Positions 5,512 through 12,326 of a DNA stretch of 16,701 nt are shown piece after piece. This DNA comes from Candidatus Omnitrophota bacterium (GTDB lineage Bacteria; Omnitrophota; Gorgyraeia; JABMRN01): assembly GCA_028702395.1 (NCBI GenBank), contig JAQVOV010000023.1, positions 1-16,701 of the forward strand, written 5' to 3'. How positions within the stretch are numbered: the first letter of the stretch is position 1; every line of letters starts with the position of its first letter. The position numbers were made by a program, and so were the translations under genes. Below the pieces are notes generated by a model. It worked only from the letters and a program-made list of their open reading frames with translations. It ran no database searches and was not told where the DNA came from.

Positions 5512-5563
5512 CGTTAACCGTAAAACGTATTGTTTAGCTACGAATCACGATTTACGGTTCACG
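5512..5563. repeat. Imperfect hairpin of CGTTAACCGTAAAACGT words
   Basis: CGTTAACCGTAAAACGTATT (left) is largely complementary to AATCACGATTTACGGTTCACG (right), with the short loop around TTTAGCTACG. It ends 20 bases before the rlmB start codon, so in the transcript it would lie just upstream of the ribosome site. Confidence 0.72.
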
Positions 5564-5583
5564 ATTTGCTATAGAGGAGAAAA

Positions 5584-6339
5584 ATGGCTAGAGAAAAAAA
5601 ACAGAGAAATAGACCTAAGAAAAGTTTTTTATATGGAATGAATTCTATTAGAGAAAGACTGAAAGTCAATCCATCTGCAATACGCAAGATATATATTCAA
5701 GATAATTTCGATAATGAAGAATTGATAGATCTTATTAAAAAGAGAAACGTTTTTTTAAAAAAGATCAGCGAAGGTGAACTTATCAGAATGAAAAAAGCAG
5801 ATAGGCTTCAAGGGATAATAGCGGAAATAGAAGAATATCAGTATGTAGAGGATAACCTTCTTTTGAATGAGGCTATGAAAAATGGTTTTTCAATTATCTG
5901 TCTGGATAATATTAATGATCCTCACAATTTAGGATCAATATTAAGGATATGTGCATGTTTTGGTAAAATGGCAGTGGTTATTCCTAAACACAATTCGGTT
6001 TCTGTTAATGATACAGTCATGCATGTTGCTTCAGGCGGAGAGAATTATGTTAAGGTATGTGTTGTTGACAATATGTCCAGATTTCTTATGAGGGCAAAAG
6101 AAAAAGGATTATGGGTCGTAGGTACAGTAGTTGATGGTGCACAGGATATAACAAAAACAGAGTTGCCTTTACCTGTATGTCTTGTCTTAGGTTCTGAAGG
6201 AAAAGGTATAAGAGCAGGTGTTGAAAAACATCTTGATATGAAAGTCAAAGTTCCTATGAAAGGTGCGCAATTATCCTTTAATGTTGCAATGGCAGCAGCA
6301 ATGTTCTGTTATGAAATAGCGAGACAGAGAAAGAGTTAA
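5584..6339 (+). CDS. rlmB: TrmH/SpoU-family rRNA 2'-O-methyltransferase (RlmB-like)
   Basis: A 251-residue SPOUT methyltransferase, predicted to 2'-O-methylate a guanosine of 23S rRNA (RlmB acts on G2251 in E. coli) using S-adenosylmethionine. The N-terminal substrate-binding domain starts FLYGMNSIRERL (15-26). The three SpoU motifs are clear: LDNINDPHNLGSILR (107-121, catalytic-type N114 and R121), VCLVLGSEGKGI (198-209) and QLSFNVAMAAAMFCYE (229-244), which form the knotted SAM site. Length matches the family. A good ribosome site (GAGGAG) precedes the ATG. It is flanked by palindromic repeats on both sides and appears monocistronic. Distinguishing RlmB from the close TrmH-type paralogues would need a phylogeny. 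Confidence 0.9.
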   Translation: MAREKKQRNRPKKSFLYGMNSIRERLKVNPSAIRKIYIQDNFDNEELIDLIKKRNVFLKKISEGELIRMKKADRLQGIIAEIEEYQYVEDNLLLNEAMKNGFSIICLDNINDPHNLGSILRICACFGKMAVVIPKHNSVSVNDTVMHVASGGENYVKVCVVDNMSRFLMRAKEKGLWVVGTVVDGAQDITKTELPLPVCLVLGSEGKGIRAGVEKHLDMKVKVPMKGAQLSFNVAMAAAMFCYEIARQRKS

Positions 6340-6344
6340 TTGGA

Positions 6345-6453
6345 AGTTAAGATAAAAGACAAAAGATAAAAGATAAAAGGGTGGATGATCCAGAACGAGG
6401 ATTTCGTAGGGGCGTACCAGCCTGCCGGCAGGCAGGTTGCAATACGCCCCTAC
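6345..6453. repeat. GATAAAAGA tract plus nested palindrome, copy B
   Basis: A degenerate (GATAAAAGA)n tract runs from about 6347 to 6379 and is followed by GGTGGATGATCCAGAACGAG. The 48-bp nested palindrome at 6406-6453 is identical to copy A. The same tract and preamble, in variant form, precede the repeat at 8847. Confidence 0.85.
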
Positions 6454-6490
6454 GAAGAAAAAAGCCCACAATGATATTTTAGATTTTTTC

Positions 6491-6550
6491 TCCGCCAAAA
6501 TTTTTAAAATTTTGGCGAGATCTCGCCACTAACAAATAAAAAGTGGCGGA
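6491..6550. repeat. Chain of three overlapping palindromes (GGCG/CGCC)
   Basis: Three inverted repeats share their halves. They are CGCCAAAATTTT-T-AAAATTTTGGCG (6493-6517), GGCGAGATCTCGCC (6514-6527) and CGCCACT...AGTGGCG (6524-6548). The outermost TCCGCC (6491-6496) can also pair with GGCGGA (6545-6550). Alternative foldings are mutually exclusive. It lies about 47 bases before the HD gene. Confidence 0.85.
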
Positions 6551-6596
6551 CTTTTAACTTTTTACTTTTACCTTAAGCAAGTTATAAAGGAGTTTT

Positions 6597-7184
6597 ATGA
6601 GTAAAAAAGAAGATATGAAGTTATTGGATTTCATCTCTGAAGCAGGTCTTTTAAAGCGTGTTAAACGTTCCGGATGGTGGGTTTTGGGGATAAAGGATCC
6701 TGAAACAGTTTCTGAACATTGTTTCAGATGTGCAGTTATAGGATATATTATAGCTAAGATGGAAAAGGTAGAACCTTATAAGGTCTTGCTTATGACTTTA
6801 TTCAATGATATCCATGAAGCAAGATTGTGCGATCTGCATAAAATGTCACAAAAATATATTACTCAATATGATAAAGCAGAGGATGCTGCTTTTTCGGGCC
6901 AAATAGAACATTTGCCATCTTTTATTAAAGAAGAACTTAAAGATATGCAAAAAGAATATAGAGATCAAAAAACAAAGCAAGCTATTATTTCAAGAGATGC
7001 AGATATTATAGAATGTCTTATACAGGCAAAAGAATATGAGGAATTTGGTTATAAAGAGAGTTATAAGTTCATGAAAAAGGCGCCTAGTTTTTTGAAAACC
7101 AAAACTGCAAAAAAACTATGGAAACTTGCAAAAACCAATGCGCTTAACGGATGGTGGGAAAGAGAAAGTGTTTTTAAACGTTAA
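6597..7184 (+). CDS. HD-domain phosphohydrolase (HD_3 / YfbR-like)
   Basis: A 195-residue protein resembling the HD_3 group, which includes 5'-deoxynucleotidases that release phosphate from nucleoside monophosphates. Seen: GWWVLGIKDPETVSEH41, helix AVIGYIIAKM, then LFND71IHEARLCDLHKM (68-84) and SRDADIIE139. In most relatives the second metal site is His-Asp; here the residue before D71 is Asn70, so metal binding may differ. The rest of the surrounding pattern (E74, D79) is kept. The ribosome site AAAGGAG fits the ATG. A second, diverged copy of its last 29 codons lies at 7256-7345. Substrate cannot be judged from sequence. Confidence 0.82.
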   Translation: MSKKEDMKLLDFISEAGLLKRVKRSGWWVLGIKDPETVSEHCFRCAVIGYIIAKMEKVEPYKVLLMTLFNDIHEARLCDLHKMSQKYITQYDKAEDAAFSGQIEHLPSFIKEELKDMQKEYRDQKTKQAIISRDADIIECLIQAKEYEEFGYKESYKFMKKAPSFLKTKTAKKLWKLAKTNALNGWWERESVFKR

Positions 7185-7193
7185 TTTTTTAAT

Positions 7194-7252
7194 AGGGACA
7201 GACACCAATTTTTCTTTGTGTATTTATCTGAAAAATAAGTGTCAGTCCCCAT
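7194..7252. repeat. GGGACAGACAC inverted repeat
   Basis: GGGACAGACACCAATTTTTC (7196-7215) pairs with GAAAAATAAGTGTCAGTCCC (7230-7249) with three mismatched positions, as a hairpin just after the HD gene stop. It resembles the GTGTCAGTCCC repeats I associate with REP-type elements in several bacteria. It marks the exact border of the duplicated HD gene tail. Confidence 0.78.
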
Positions 7253-7255
7253 TAA

Positions 7256-7345
7256 AAAACCGAAACTGCTAAAAGGTTATGGAAACTTGCAAAGACCAAT
7301 GCTTTGAACGGTTGGTGGGAAAGAGAAAGTGTTTTTAAGTGGTAA
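7256..7345 (+). pseudogene. 3' remnant of a second HD-domain gene
   Basis: Ninety bases encode KTETAKRLWKLAKTNALNGW followed by WERESVFKW and a TAA stop. This matches the last 29 residues of the preceding HD protein with only three amino-acid differences. Most nucleotide differences are silent (GCA/GCT, CTA/TTA, CTT/TTG, GGA/GGT), so the copy diverged while coding. It has no start and begins at the edge of the GTGTCAGTCCC repeat. It is best explained as the tail of a lost tandem paralogue. Confidence 0.85.
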
Positions 7346-7349
7346 TAAC

Positions 7350-7480
7350 AGGCAGTTTTTAGCTTTCGGCTATCAACTGTCAGCTTAAAGAAGATCCTGA
7401 AAGAAATAAAAGGTTTTTTTAGAATCTTCCTTTGCTGAAAGCTGAAGGCTGAAGGCTGAGAGCTGATGGCTGGTATGCTA
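7350..7480. repeat. AGCTxTCAGC inverted repeat region
   Basis: AGCTTTCGGCTATCAACTGTCAGC on the left is roughly complementary to GCTGAAAGCTGAAGGCTGAAGGCTGAGAGCTGATGGCT on the right, with AAGATCCTGAAAGAAATAAA between. The same word, as AGCTATTAGCCATCAGCGTT, recurs at 13319-13356. Nothing codes here. Confidence 0.72.
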
Positions 7481-7492
7481 TAAAGGAGTACA

Positions 7493-8234
7493 ATGAAACA
7501 AAGTTTTAAATGGCAATTATTATTAGCAGTTTTTCTTGTTTTTATGTCTCTGCTTGTGTATGAGATACATTATTTGATCTTTCATGATCTGCACCATATT
7601 TTTTTATACTTAATAGGGGATATTGCTTTTACTTTTTTAGAAGTTCTTATTGTTACTCTTATTTTGCATCAGCTTTTAGGTTTTAGGGAAAAACAGGCAA
7701 TAAAAAAGAAGATAAACATGGTAATAGGAGCTTTTTTTAGTGAGCTTGGCTTAGAACTTTTAAGAAAATTAAATATATTTAATGAATCTGATGATAGTTG
7801 TTTTAAAGAATTGAAATTGGATAAAAATGAAAGTGTAAGTTTGCAAGCATTAAAGAAAACATGTAATATCTATTCTATCAATATTAATATTGATAAAGGA
7901 GATATTATAGGATTAAAAGACCTTTTAGAAACTAAAAGATCATTTCTTATCAGTTTACTGGAAAATCCAAGCATATTAGAACATAATACTTTTTCTAATA
8001 TGATATGGACTGTTATTCATATTTCAGATGAGCTTACAAACCGTAAGGAACTGAATGCTTTGGGGGCAAAAGGATAAAGAACACATAAAAATAGATCTTG
8101 CCAGAGCATATAAAGCACTTATCAAGGAATGGGTCTTTTATATGGAACATTTAAGCAAGGATTATCCTTATCTTTATTCTTTTGCAGTAAGAAAAAATCC
8201 TTTTAATAAAAATGCTTGTGTTGAAATAAGATAG
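7493..8234 (+). pseudogene. Two-helix membrane protein with +1 frameshift
   Basis: The open frame from ATG 7493 (ribosome site AAAGGAG) gives 194 residues ending GAKG and a stop at 8075-8077. Reading on with one base skipped near GGGGG (8062-8066) gives a continuous, lysine- and aromatic-rich protein-like sequence, DKEHIKIDLARAYKALIKEW, ending NPFNKNACVEIR and TAG at 8232-8234. Removing one G gives a 246-residue protein. The N-terminus has two membrane segments (about 7-26 and 34-62), and the rest is a helical cytoplasmic domain with no family I recognise. The break may be a real mutation, programmed slippage at the G-run, or an assembly error. Confidence 0.75.
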
Positions 8235-8254
8235 TATAGTAAAATAAGAGCGTT

Positions 8255-8335
8255 AATGAGTCATGGGTACTGTGTCATGAGTCTAGGCTTTAAGACACAA
8301 TACACATTACACAGAACACAATGACACAATAAAGG
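8255..8335. repeat. GTGT/ACAC word inverted repeat
   Basis: TGAGTCATGGGTACTGTGTC on the left faces GACACAATACACATTACACA on the right as a loose inverted repeat around TTTAAG. It is related to the TGTGTAATGGGTAATGTGTA tract near 2169. It fills most of the gap before the glycine-zipper gene. Confidence 0.6.
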
Positions 8336-8342
8336 AGGAAAG

Positions 8343-8765
8343 ATGAAGAAAGGTATAGTTTTATTATTTGTGACAGTATTTGTTTTTTGTTTTTCTGCGG
8401 ATTCTAATGCTAAAGGATCTTCTGATCTTTTAAAAGAAGGTCTTTTGGGCGCAGGCGCAGGTGCTGTTGGAGGAGCTGCATCTGGGGCTAAAGGCGGGGA
8501 TGTCTGGAAAGGTGCTTTGGCAGGAGCTGGTGTAAATATTATTGGCGGGGCATTACTTGATACTATGACTGAAAAGGATCCAGCCCCTGCTCAACAACAA
8601 CCAGTTTATCAACAGCAGCCTGTTTACCAACAACAGGGTCAATATGTTGGCGGACCGCAACAAATCAATCCGCAAGATGCATATAATCAGGGGTATCAGG
8701 ATGGATTTCAAGCAGGGTATAAACAAGGTTATACAGAAGGTATAAAAGAAGGGATTAAGGGGTAA
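8343..8765 (+). CDS. Secreted glycine-zipper protein with GYxxG repeats
   Basis: A 140-residue exported protein. Residues 1-23 form a signal peptide (MKKGIVLLFVTVFVFCFSADSNA). A glycine-zipper stretch, LLGAGAGAVGGAASGAKGG to AGAGVNIIGGALL (about 34-71), matches the pattern of membrane-inserting helices of YMGG/Gly-zipper proteins. A Gln/Pro linker with two QQQPVY repeats follows (about 81-98). The C-terminus repeats glycine-aromatic every four residues: AYNQGYQDGFQAGYKQGYTEGIKEGIKG. Similar proteins sit in the outer membrane or periplasm and may affect envelope structure; the role here is unknown. The ribosome site AAAGGAGG is strong. Confidence 0.82.
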   Translation: MKKGIVLLFVTVFVFCFSADSNAKGSSDLLKEGLLGAGAGAVGGAASGAKGGDVWKGALAGAGVNIIGGALLDTMTEKDPAPAQQQPVYQQQPVYQQQGQYVGGPQQINPQDAYNQGYQDGFQAGYKQGYTEGIKEGIKG

Positions 8766-8787
8766 ATAGAAGTTATATTAGCATTTC

Positions 8788-8873
8788 AAGATAAAAGATA
8801 AAAGACGAAAGATAAAAGGGTGGAAGACCCTGAATGAGTTTTTTGCTAGGGGCGCTGTGAAATGCGCCCTTAC
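8788..8873. repeat. GATAAAAGA tract plus GGGGCGC palindrome
   Basis: GATAAAAGATAAAAGACGAA and the GGTGGAAGACCCTGAATGAG preamble are followed by an imperfect palindrome, TAGGGGCGCTGTGAAATGCG then CCCTTACA (8847-8873). This shares its layout with copy B at 6345-6453 but has a different centre. Confidence 0.78.
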
Positions 8874-8887
8874 ACATAAAAGAACAT

Positions 8888-8918
8888 AAAAAAGTTCCTG
8901 TTTCAAGGGACTTTTTTT
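8888..8918. terminator. Bidirectional terminator between convergent genes
   Basis: AAAAAAGTTCC (8888-8898) pairs with GGGACTTTTTT (8908-8917) across TGTTTCAAG, with one G-U pair. T-tails exist on both strands. It serves the glycine-zipper gene on plus and the glycosyltransferase gene on minus, whose stop is at 8921. Confidence 0.82.
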
Positions 8919-8920
8919 AT

Positions 8921-10495
8921 TTAGAAGGGAACTTTTATCAACAAGGCATTGCTAAGAGTTGTCTGCAAGCCAATTTTAATAGACCATATTGCGCATATGA
9001 TAAAAAAAATCCAGACTATTAAAGTTCGGCTTTTTTGTGATACAATAATTTGAGATGAGAATTTTCCTGACCAACATTGAAATTTATCTAACATATATGC
9101 AGAAAGAATGGCAAAACATGAATAGGTTGGAAGCATAAGCCTATGTTCTCTGTTATTGCCTAAGTTGTAAAAAAAGAATAAAATTATTAACCATAATATT
9201 ATAAAACGATGATCACTGTTTTTTTTAGTAAGAGTCTGTATAAGGTTATACAAAAAATCTTTTATGGAAATATAGGCGAAGAAAAATAACGGGAATATAA
9301 TAGGTATCCCAATGAAATATAAAAAACGTCCCTCAGGTCTTTCAAATAAAATATTATTCCACAATTTTATATCCTTTGTAAGGATAAATTTGTTTGCTGA
9401 TTGTTTTGGCAGAAAAAGAGCATCACCTGTTTGTGTGAACATTGATAAAAACCAAAAACCTGTTACAAGTATTATTGGGATGACAAAAACAAGCAGTTTC
9501 TTGTCAAATACATATCTTATATTCTTTAAGTTAAAAACATCTTTTTCCTCTTTGATCCTAAAAAAACTTATTACATAGAAAAATAATAAAAACGAGGTGT
9601 TGTCCAGCATGAAAAAAAAGAAAGGTTCTTTTGTTATAAATGAGCCTGTCAATAAAGCAATGATAAGTCCGGTTAAAAGTGTATACCATTTTTCGTTAGT
9701 TATTATAATGAAAGATATAATAGCAAAAACATAAAAACCAGCTGTTTGTTTGCACAATATAGCTATACCTGCAGATATCCCTGAAAGAAAGATAAATAAG
9801 AGTTGTCTTTTTTGATTCATAGAAAGAACAAATAAAAGAATGGATAATGTGACGAAAAAAGAAAGCATAGTATCTGCCCATAATCTTTGAGAAGATAGAA
9901 TGTTTACAGCATTAAGGGTTAACATAAGACTTGCATACAATCCAACTCTGTTATTATATAGAGTTTTCCCAATAAAAAATGTGCATAATATCATTCCAAT
10001 GTCAAAAAACAGAGGAACAATGACAGAATAAAACTGTGTTTTAAAAAGTACATGATTTCTTGTTATTTTTTTATTGGATTCAATAGAAAGATATGGCGTA
10101 TTTTTTTGTGTAAAGATCTTATGTGAAAGCATGATTGCATATGGAAATGCCGGAGGAAGATGATATAAAGGGGTATCGTATCTTCTTCCGCCTGCACCTT
10201 CAAGAGCAGTCAATATTACACCGGTAGAATCTTTGTCTTTTGCTATTACAGGGAAAATTATACAGATGTCAGTGTCACCTTTGGGAGAGAAATACTGTAT
10301 ATTTATGCCGCGCAGGTTATATTCTGTAAACCCGAAAGTATCAAGTTTAAGGGCAAGCGAAAGATACTGGGATTGATCTCCCTGCCAATGTGGTATCCAG
10401 AAAGTGTTAATACGTATTAGAAAAGCAAGGCATAATATAGCTAAAACAGCCCATATATTCCTATTTTTTATAATGTTCATTACTTTGGTTGACAT
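8921..10495 (-). CDS. GT39-like membrane glycosyltransferase
   Basis: A 524-residue multi-pass membrane protein of the PMT/ArnT (GT39/GT83-like, GT-C fold) group, which transfers a sugar from a polyprenyl-phosphate donor onto an acceptor outside the cytoplasmic membrane. The first membrane helix (about 13-33) is followed by WIPHWQGDQSQYLSLA with D40-Q41 at the expected catalytic position for GT-C enzymes. About ten more hydrophobic segments follow, including a histidine/arginine-bearing 'GNNREHRLMLPTYS' loop (about 448-461). The start at 10495 has a G-rich ribosome site (AAAGGGGG). It is a single gene on the minus strand facing a shared terminator. Donor and acceptor are not predictable here. 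Confidence 0.8.
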   Translation of the reverse strand: MSTKVMNIIKNRNIWAVLAILCLAFLIRINTFWIPHWQGDQSQYLSLALKLDTFGFTEYNLRGINIQYFSPKGDTDICIIFPVIAKDKDSTGVILTALEGAGGRRYDTPLYHLPPAFPYAIMLSHKIFTQKNTPYLSIESNKKITRNHVLFKTQFYSVIVPLFFDIGMILCTFFIGKTLYNNRVGLYASLMLTLNAVNILSSQRLWADTMLSFFVTLSILLFVLSMNQKRQLLFIFLSGISAGIAILCKQTAGFYVFAIISFIIITNEKWYTLLTGLIIALLTGSFITKEPFFFFMLDNTSFLLFFYVISFFRIKEEKDVFNLKNIRYVFDKKLLVFVIPIILVTGFWFLSMFTQTGDALFLPKQSANKFILTKDIKLWNNILFERPEGRFLYFIGIPIIFPLFFFAYISIKDFLYNLIQTLTKKNSDHRFIILWLIILFFFYNLGNNREHRLMLPTYSCFAILSAYMLDKFQCWSGKFSSQIIVSQKSRTLIVWIFFIICAIWSIKIGLQTTLSNALLIKVPF

Positions 10496-10655
10496 GTTCC
10501 CCCTTTAAGTGCTTCTAATAATATAGTATAAAAGCGGTTATTAGTAAACAGTAAATTTATAAAATGTAAGTGGGATAGCTGTTTATTTGTATAAGGTAGT
10601 GGTCGTGCGAGCCTCGAGCTACGCGCTGCGAGCTAGTTGTTGTATCTAGTAAATG

Positions 10656-10701
10656 GAGAGAGTTCTTAACTTTCAACTAGGTGAAAGTTAAGAACTCTCT
10701 C
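10656..10701. repeat. Perfect 20-bp stem hairpin
   Basis: GAGAGAGTTCTTAACTTTCA (10656-10675) is followed by the six-base loop ACTAGG and its exact reverse complement (10682-10701). No gene ends into it on the plus strand. It may be a palindromic repeat of the same general class as the one at 2318-2376. Confidence 0.85.
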
Positions 10702-10814
10702 ATGTTTTGTTTTTGGGTTTAAGGGCAGGCCTGCCTGCCTCTACAAAACCACGTTTAGGATGTTCCACAAGCTTGCTTGAGCGCAGCGCGTGGCTTGTGT
10801 CGCGAGCCCCAATC

Positions 10815-10829
10815 CCAACTCCCAATGCT
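10815..10829. repeat. 15-bp direct repeat (left target duplication)
   Basis: CCAACTCCCAATGCT, repeated exactly at 12272-12286. The two copies directly bracket the IS481-like element. Confidence 0.85.
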
Positions 10830-11910
10830 AGGGAGTGGAATAGACATCGTACCCCCCTTTGAGTAAAAAAGCAATGTGTTTTTGGAGTGAAAATCTTAAA
10901 TCTATAGGGGGTAACATAAAAACTTCTTTTTTTATGCTAGGATTCTTCTCTTTTGCTAATGTATAAGGGCTTTTGTTTTCTTTATAAGTATTGATTCTTT
11001 CAAGATTAAAGAATAATTGATAAGTGTATACTTTGTCAAAAAAATTCTCATACGAATAAAACTTTTCTACTTCAAAAAACTCTCTTTCAATAATGTCATG
11101 CACTGTTTCTACATCTGATTGCATTCTGTGGCATCCTGGTATAATTGTTTGATGTATTTGTCCTTTAATTGATTCTATTGTTTTTGTATATTTACTTGCA
11201 TTCGTTGCTTTTATACTTCCAATATATTCAGATCCATTATCTGTTTGCCTAACAGAGTTTGATAATGATATGTTATGGTTTTCTAAATGGTTTTGTATGT
11301 ACTCTGCAAAAAGTGTACTATATGTTAAAGACTTCTCATCAGCATAACCTAAAAACATTATTCCTGCCGATACCTCTCTAAAGGTATATTGTATTGTTGG
11401 TAAATTCATCTTTTTCATTTGTATCCAATACTCTGGTATATCATAAAGCTCTTTTGTATCTTCCATATTAAACTCAAACAACTTATACGCCTTCTTAACA
11501 TTACGCAAATTATTCTTTGTAACATGCTTTTTTCGTCTCTTTCGTGATGGTAAATTGGCTTCTTTACAGATCTTATTCATTGTCTTTACACTTACTCCTA
11601 CATCGTGCTTTACCTGAATATGCTTACTTCCTATTCGCTTATACTTTTTCCTTAAATAGATTATCTTTTCTCTTGTTCTTTCATCTGTCTTTTTGGGACT
11701 ATAATGTGGCTTCCTAGATAACTCTTCTAATCCTTCATATCCTTTCTCTTTTAACCTTTTTCGCCACTTCCTCACGGTTTTTACGCTCGTTCGATACATC
11801 CTTGCCGTAGGCTTATTCCCATGCTCCTGCGCATATATAACCATCTTATACCTAATTTGCTTTTTCTCTTTACTTATTCTCATAATCTGATAATATTTGT
11901 ATGGGCACAT
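10828..11910 (-). CDS. IS481-like transposase (HTH plus rve)
   Basis: A 360-residue transposase. I start it at ATG 11910, behind GAAAGGAGA, instead of the longer TTG-initiated frame at 11934. Residues about 20-62 form a helix-turn-helix (NKPTARMYRTSVKTVRKWRKRLKEKG), followed by a second basic helical region and the integrase-type catalytic core. Likely catalytic residues are D151 (ED151TKEL), D224 (QTD224NGSEY) and E268 (QSDVE268TVH). The frame is unbroken and the ends of the element are intact, so it may be active or recently active. A small ORF of unknown role precedes it inside the element. Confidence 0.88.
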   Translation of the reverse strand: MCPYKYYQIMRISKEKKQIRYKMVIYAQEHGNKPTARMYRTSVKTVRKWRKRLKEKGYEGLEELSRKPHYSPKKTDERTREKIIYLRKKYKRIGSKHIQVKHDVGVSVKTMNKICKEANLPSRKRRKKHVTKNNLRNVKKAYKLFEFNMEDTKELYDIPEYWIQMKKMNLPTIQYTFREVSAGIMFLGYADEKSLTYSTLFAEYIQNHLENHNISLSNSVRQTDNGSEYIGSIKATNASKYTKTIESIKGQIHQTIIPGCHRMQSDVETVHDIIEREFFEVEKFYSYENFFDKVYTYQLFFNLERINTYKENKSPYTLAKEKNPSIKKEVFMLPPIDLRFSLQKHIAFLLKGGYDVYSTP

Positions 11911-12271
11911 GTCTTGTCTCCTTTCTTTAGTCAATTTAGGAGATTATACAAGATTATGTGCCTTTTTTCACCTTTCGTATTCTTCCATCATCTTTTCCCA
12001 ACTTTCTACTCTTCGCCATCTCCTCACAAACGTATCTGCTACATTTACCATATTCGTTGCCTCATAATTACCTAAACAATGATTATCTTCGTCCTTCACT
12101 ACTTTTATTGCTTTAACTTCGACTTCTTTCTTAACTCTTTCTTTTACAAACTTTATTTCTTTTCTTATTTCTTTTAACCTTAAATATTCTTCTTCCTTTA
12201 ACCGTAACAATTTCCTTATCTTAAAATCCCTCCACACTAACAGGGGGGTACGATGTCTATTCCTTTTCCCA
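10830..12271 (-). mobile_element. IS481-like insertion sequence, complete
   Basis: A 22-bp perfect inverted repeat (10837-10858 and 12242-12263, outer half GGAATAGACATCG) is extended outward by GGGA on both sides. Immediately outside are 15-bp direct repeats. IS481 elements are known for variable target duplications up to about this size. The transposase stop codon TAG is formed across the left junction. The right junction ends five bases upstream of the -35 of the next gene. Confidence 0.85.
11968..12237 (-). CDS. Accessory ORF of the IS481-like element
   Basis: A frame upstream of the transposase gene, inside the inverted repeats, encodes about 90 residues rich in Lys, Glu and Arg (LRLKEEEYLRLKEIRKEIKF then VKERVKKEVEVKAI). 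These form a long charged helix or coiled coil, ending RRWRRVESWEKMMEEYER. The open frame extends to an ATG at 12282 in flanking DNA, which cannot be the element's own start. A GTG at 12237 is the first inside, and no good ribosome site is seen, so the start is unresolved. It could be a regulatory or DNA-binding partner of the transposase, or chance coding in a purine-rich strand. Confidence 0.42.
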   Translation of the reverse strand: MWRDFKIRKLLRLKEEEYLRLKEIRKEIKFVKERVKKEVEVKAIKVVKDEDNHCLGNYEATNMVNVADTFVRRWRRVESWEKMMEEYER

Positions 12272-12286
12272 CCAACTCCCAATGCT
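12272..12286. repeat. 15-bp direct repeat (right target duplication)
   Basis: Exact second copy of the 10815-10829 sequence, directly outside the right end of the IS481-like element. Confidence 0.85.
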
Positions 12287-12290
12287 TATC

Positions 12291-12319
12291 TTGCCTTAAT
12301 AAAGAGTTTATGATAAAAT
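12291..12319 (+). promoter_or_regulatory. Extended -10 promoter with leaderless start
   Basis: TTGCCT (12291-12296), a 17-base spacer and TGA-TAAAAT (-10 at 12314-12319) lie seven bases before ATG 12327. The -35 begins five bases after the IS481-like target duplication, so the insertion sits just upstream of an apparently intact promoter. Confidence 0.72.
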
Positions 12320-12326
12320 GCCTTAC

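Larger units (their letters stand above)
10496..10829. other. Repeat-filled spacer upstream of glycosyltransferase
   Basis: No gene is seen in this 330-base spacer. It holds the CGAGCTACGCGC word (10615-10626), the perfect hairpin at 10656-10701, a GGCAGGCCTGCCTGCCTC remnant near 10730 that resembles the centre of the nested palindromes, and an ACAAGC...GCTTGT pair around 10765-10797. The minus-strand promoter for the glycosyltransferase should lie near 10505-10560 but is not clear. Confidence 0.6.

Noticed and set aside
9312..9578. Plus-strand ORF inside the glycosyltransferase gene
   Set aside because: It is an antisense shadow of a membrane protein gene, with no ribosome site or domain.
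12318..12326. ATG at 12318 as start of the secreted protein
   Set aside because: It overlaps the predicted -10 TAAAAT. The ATG at 12327 fits the transcription start and gives a better signal peptide.
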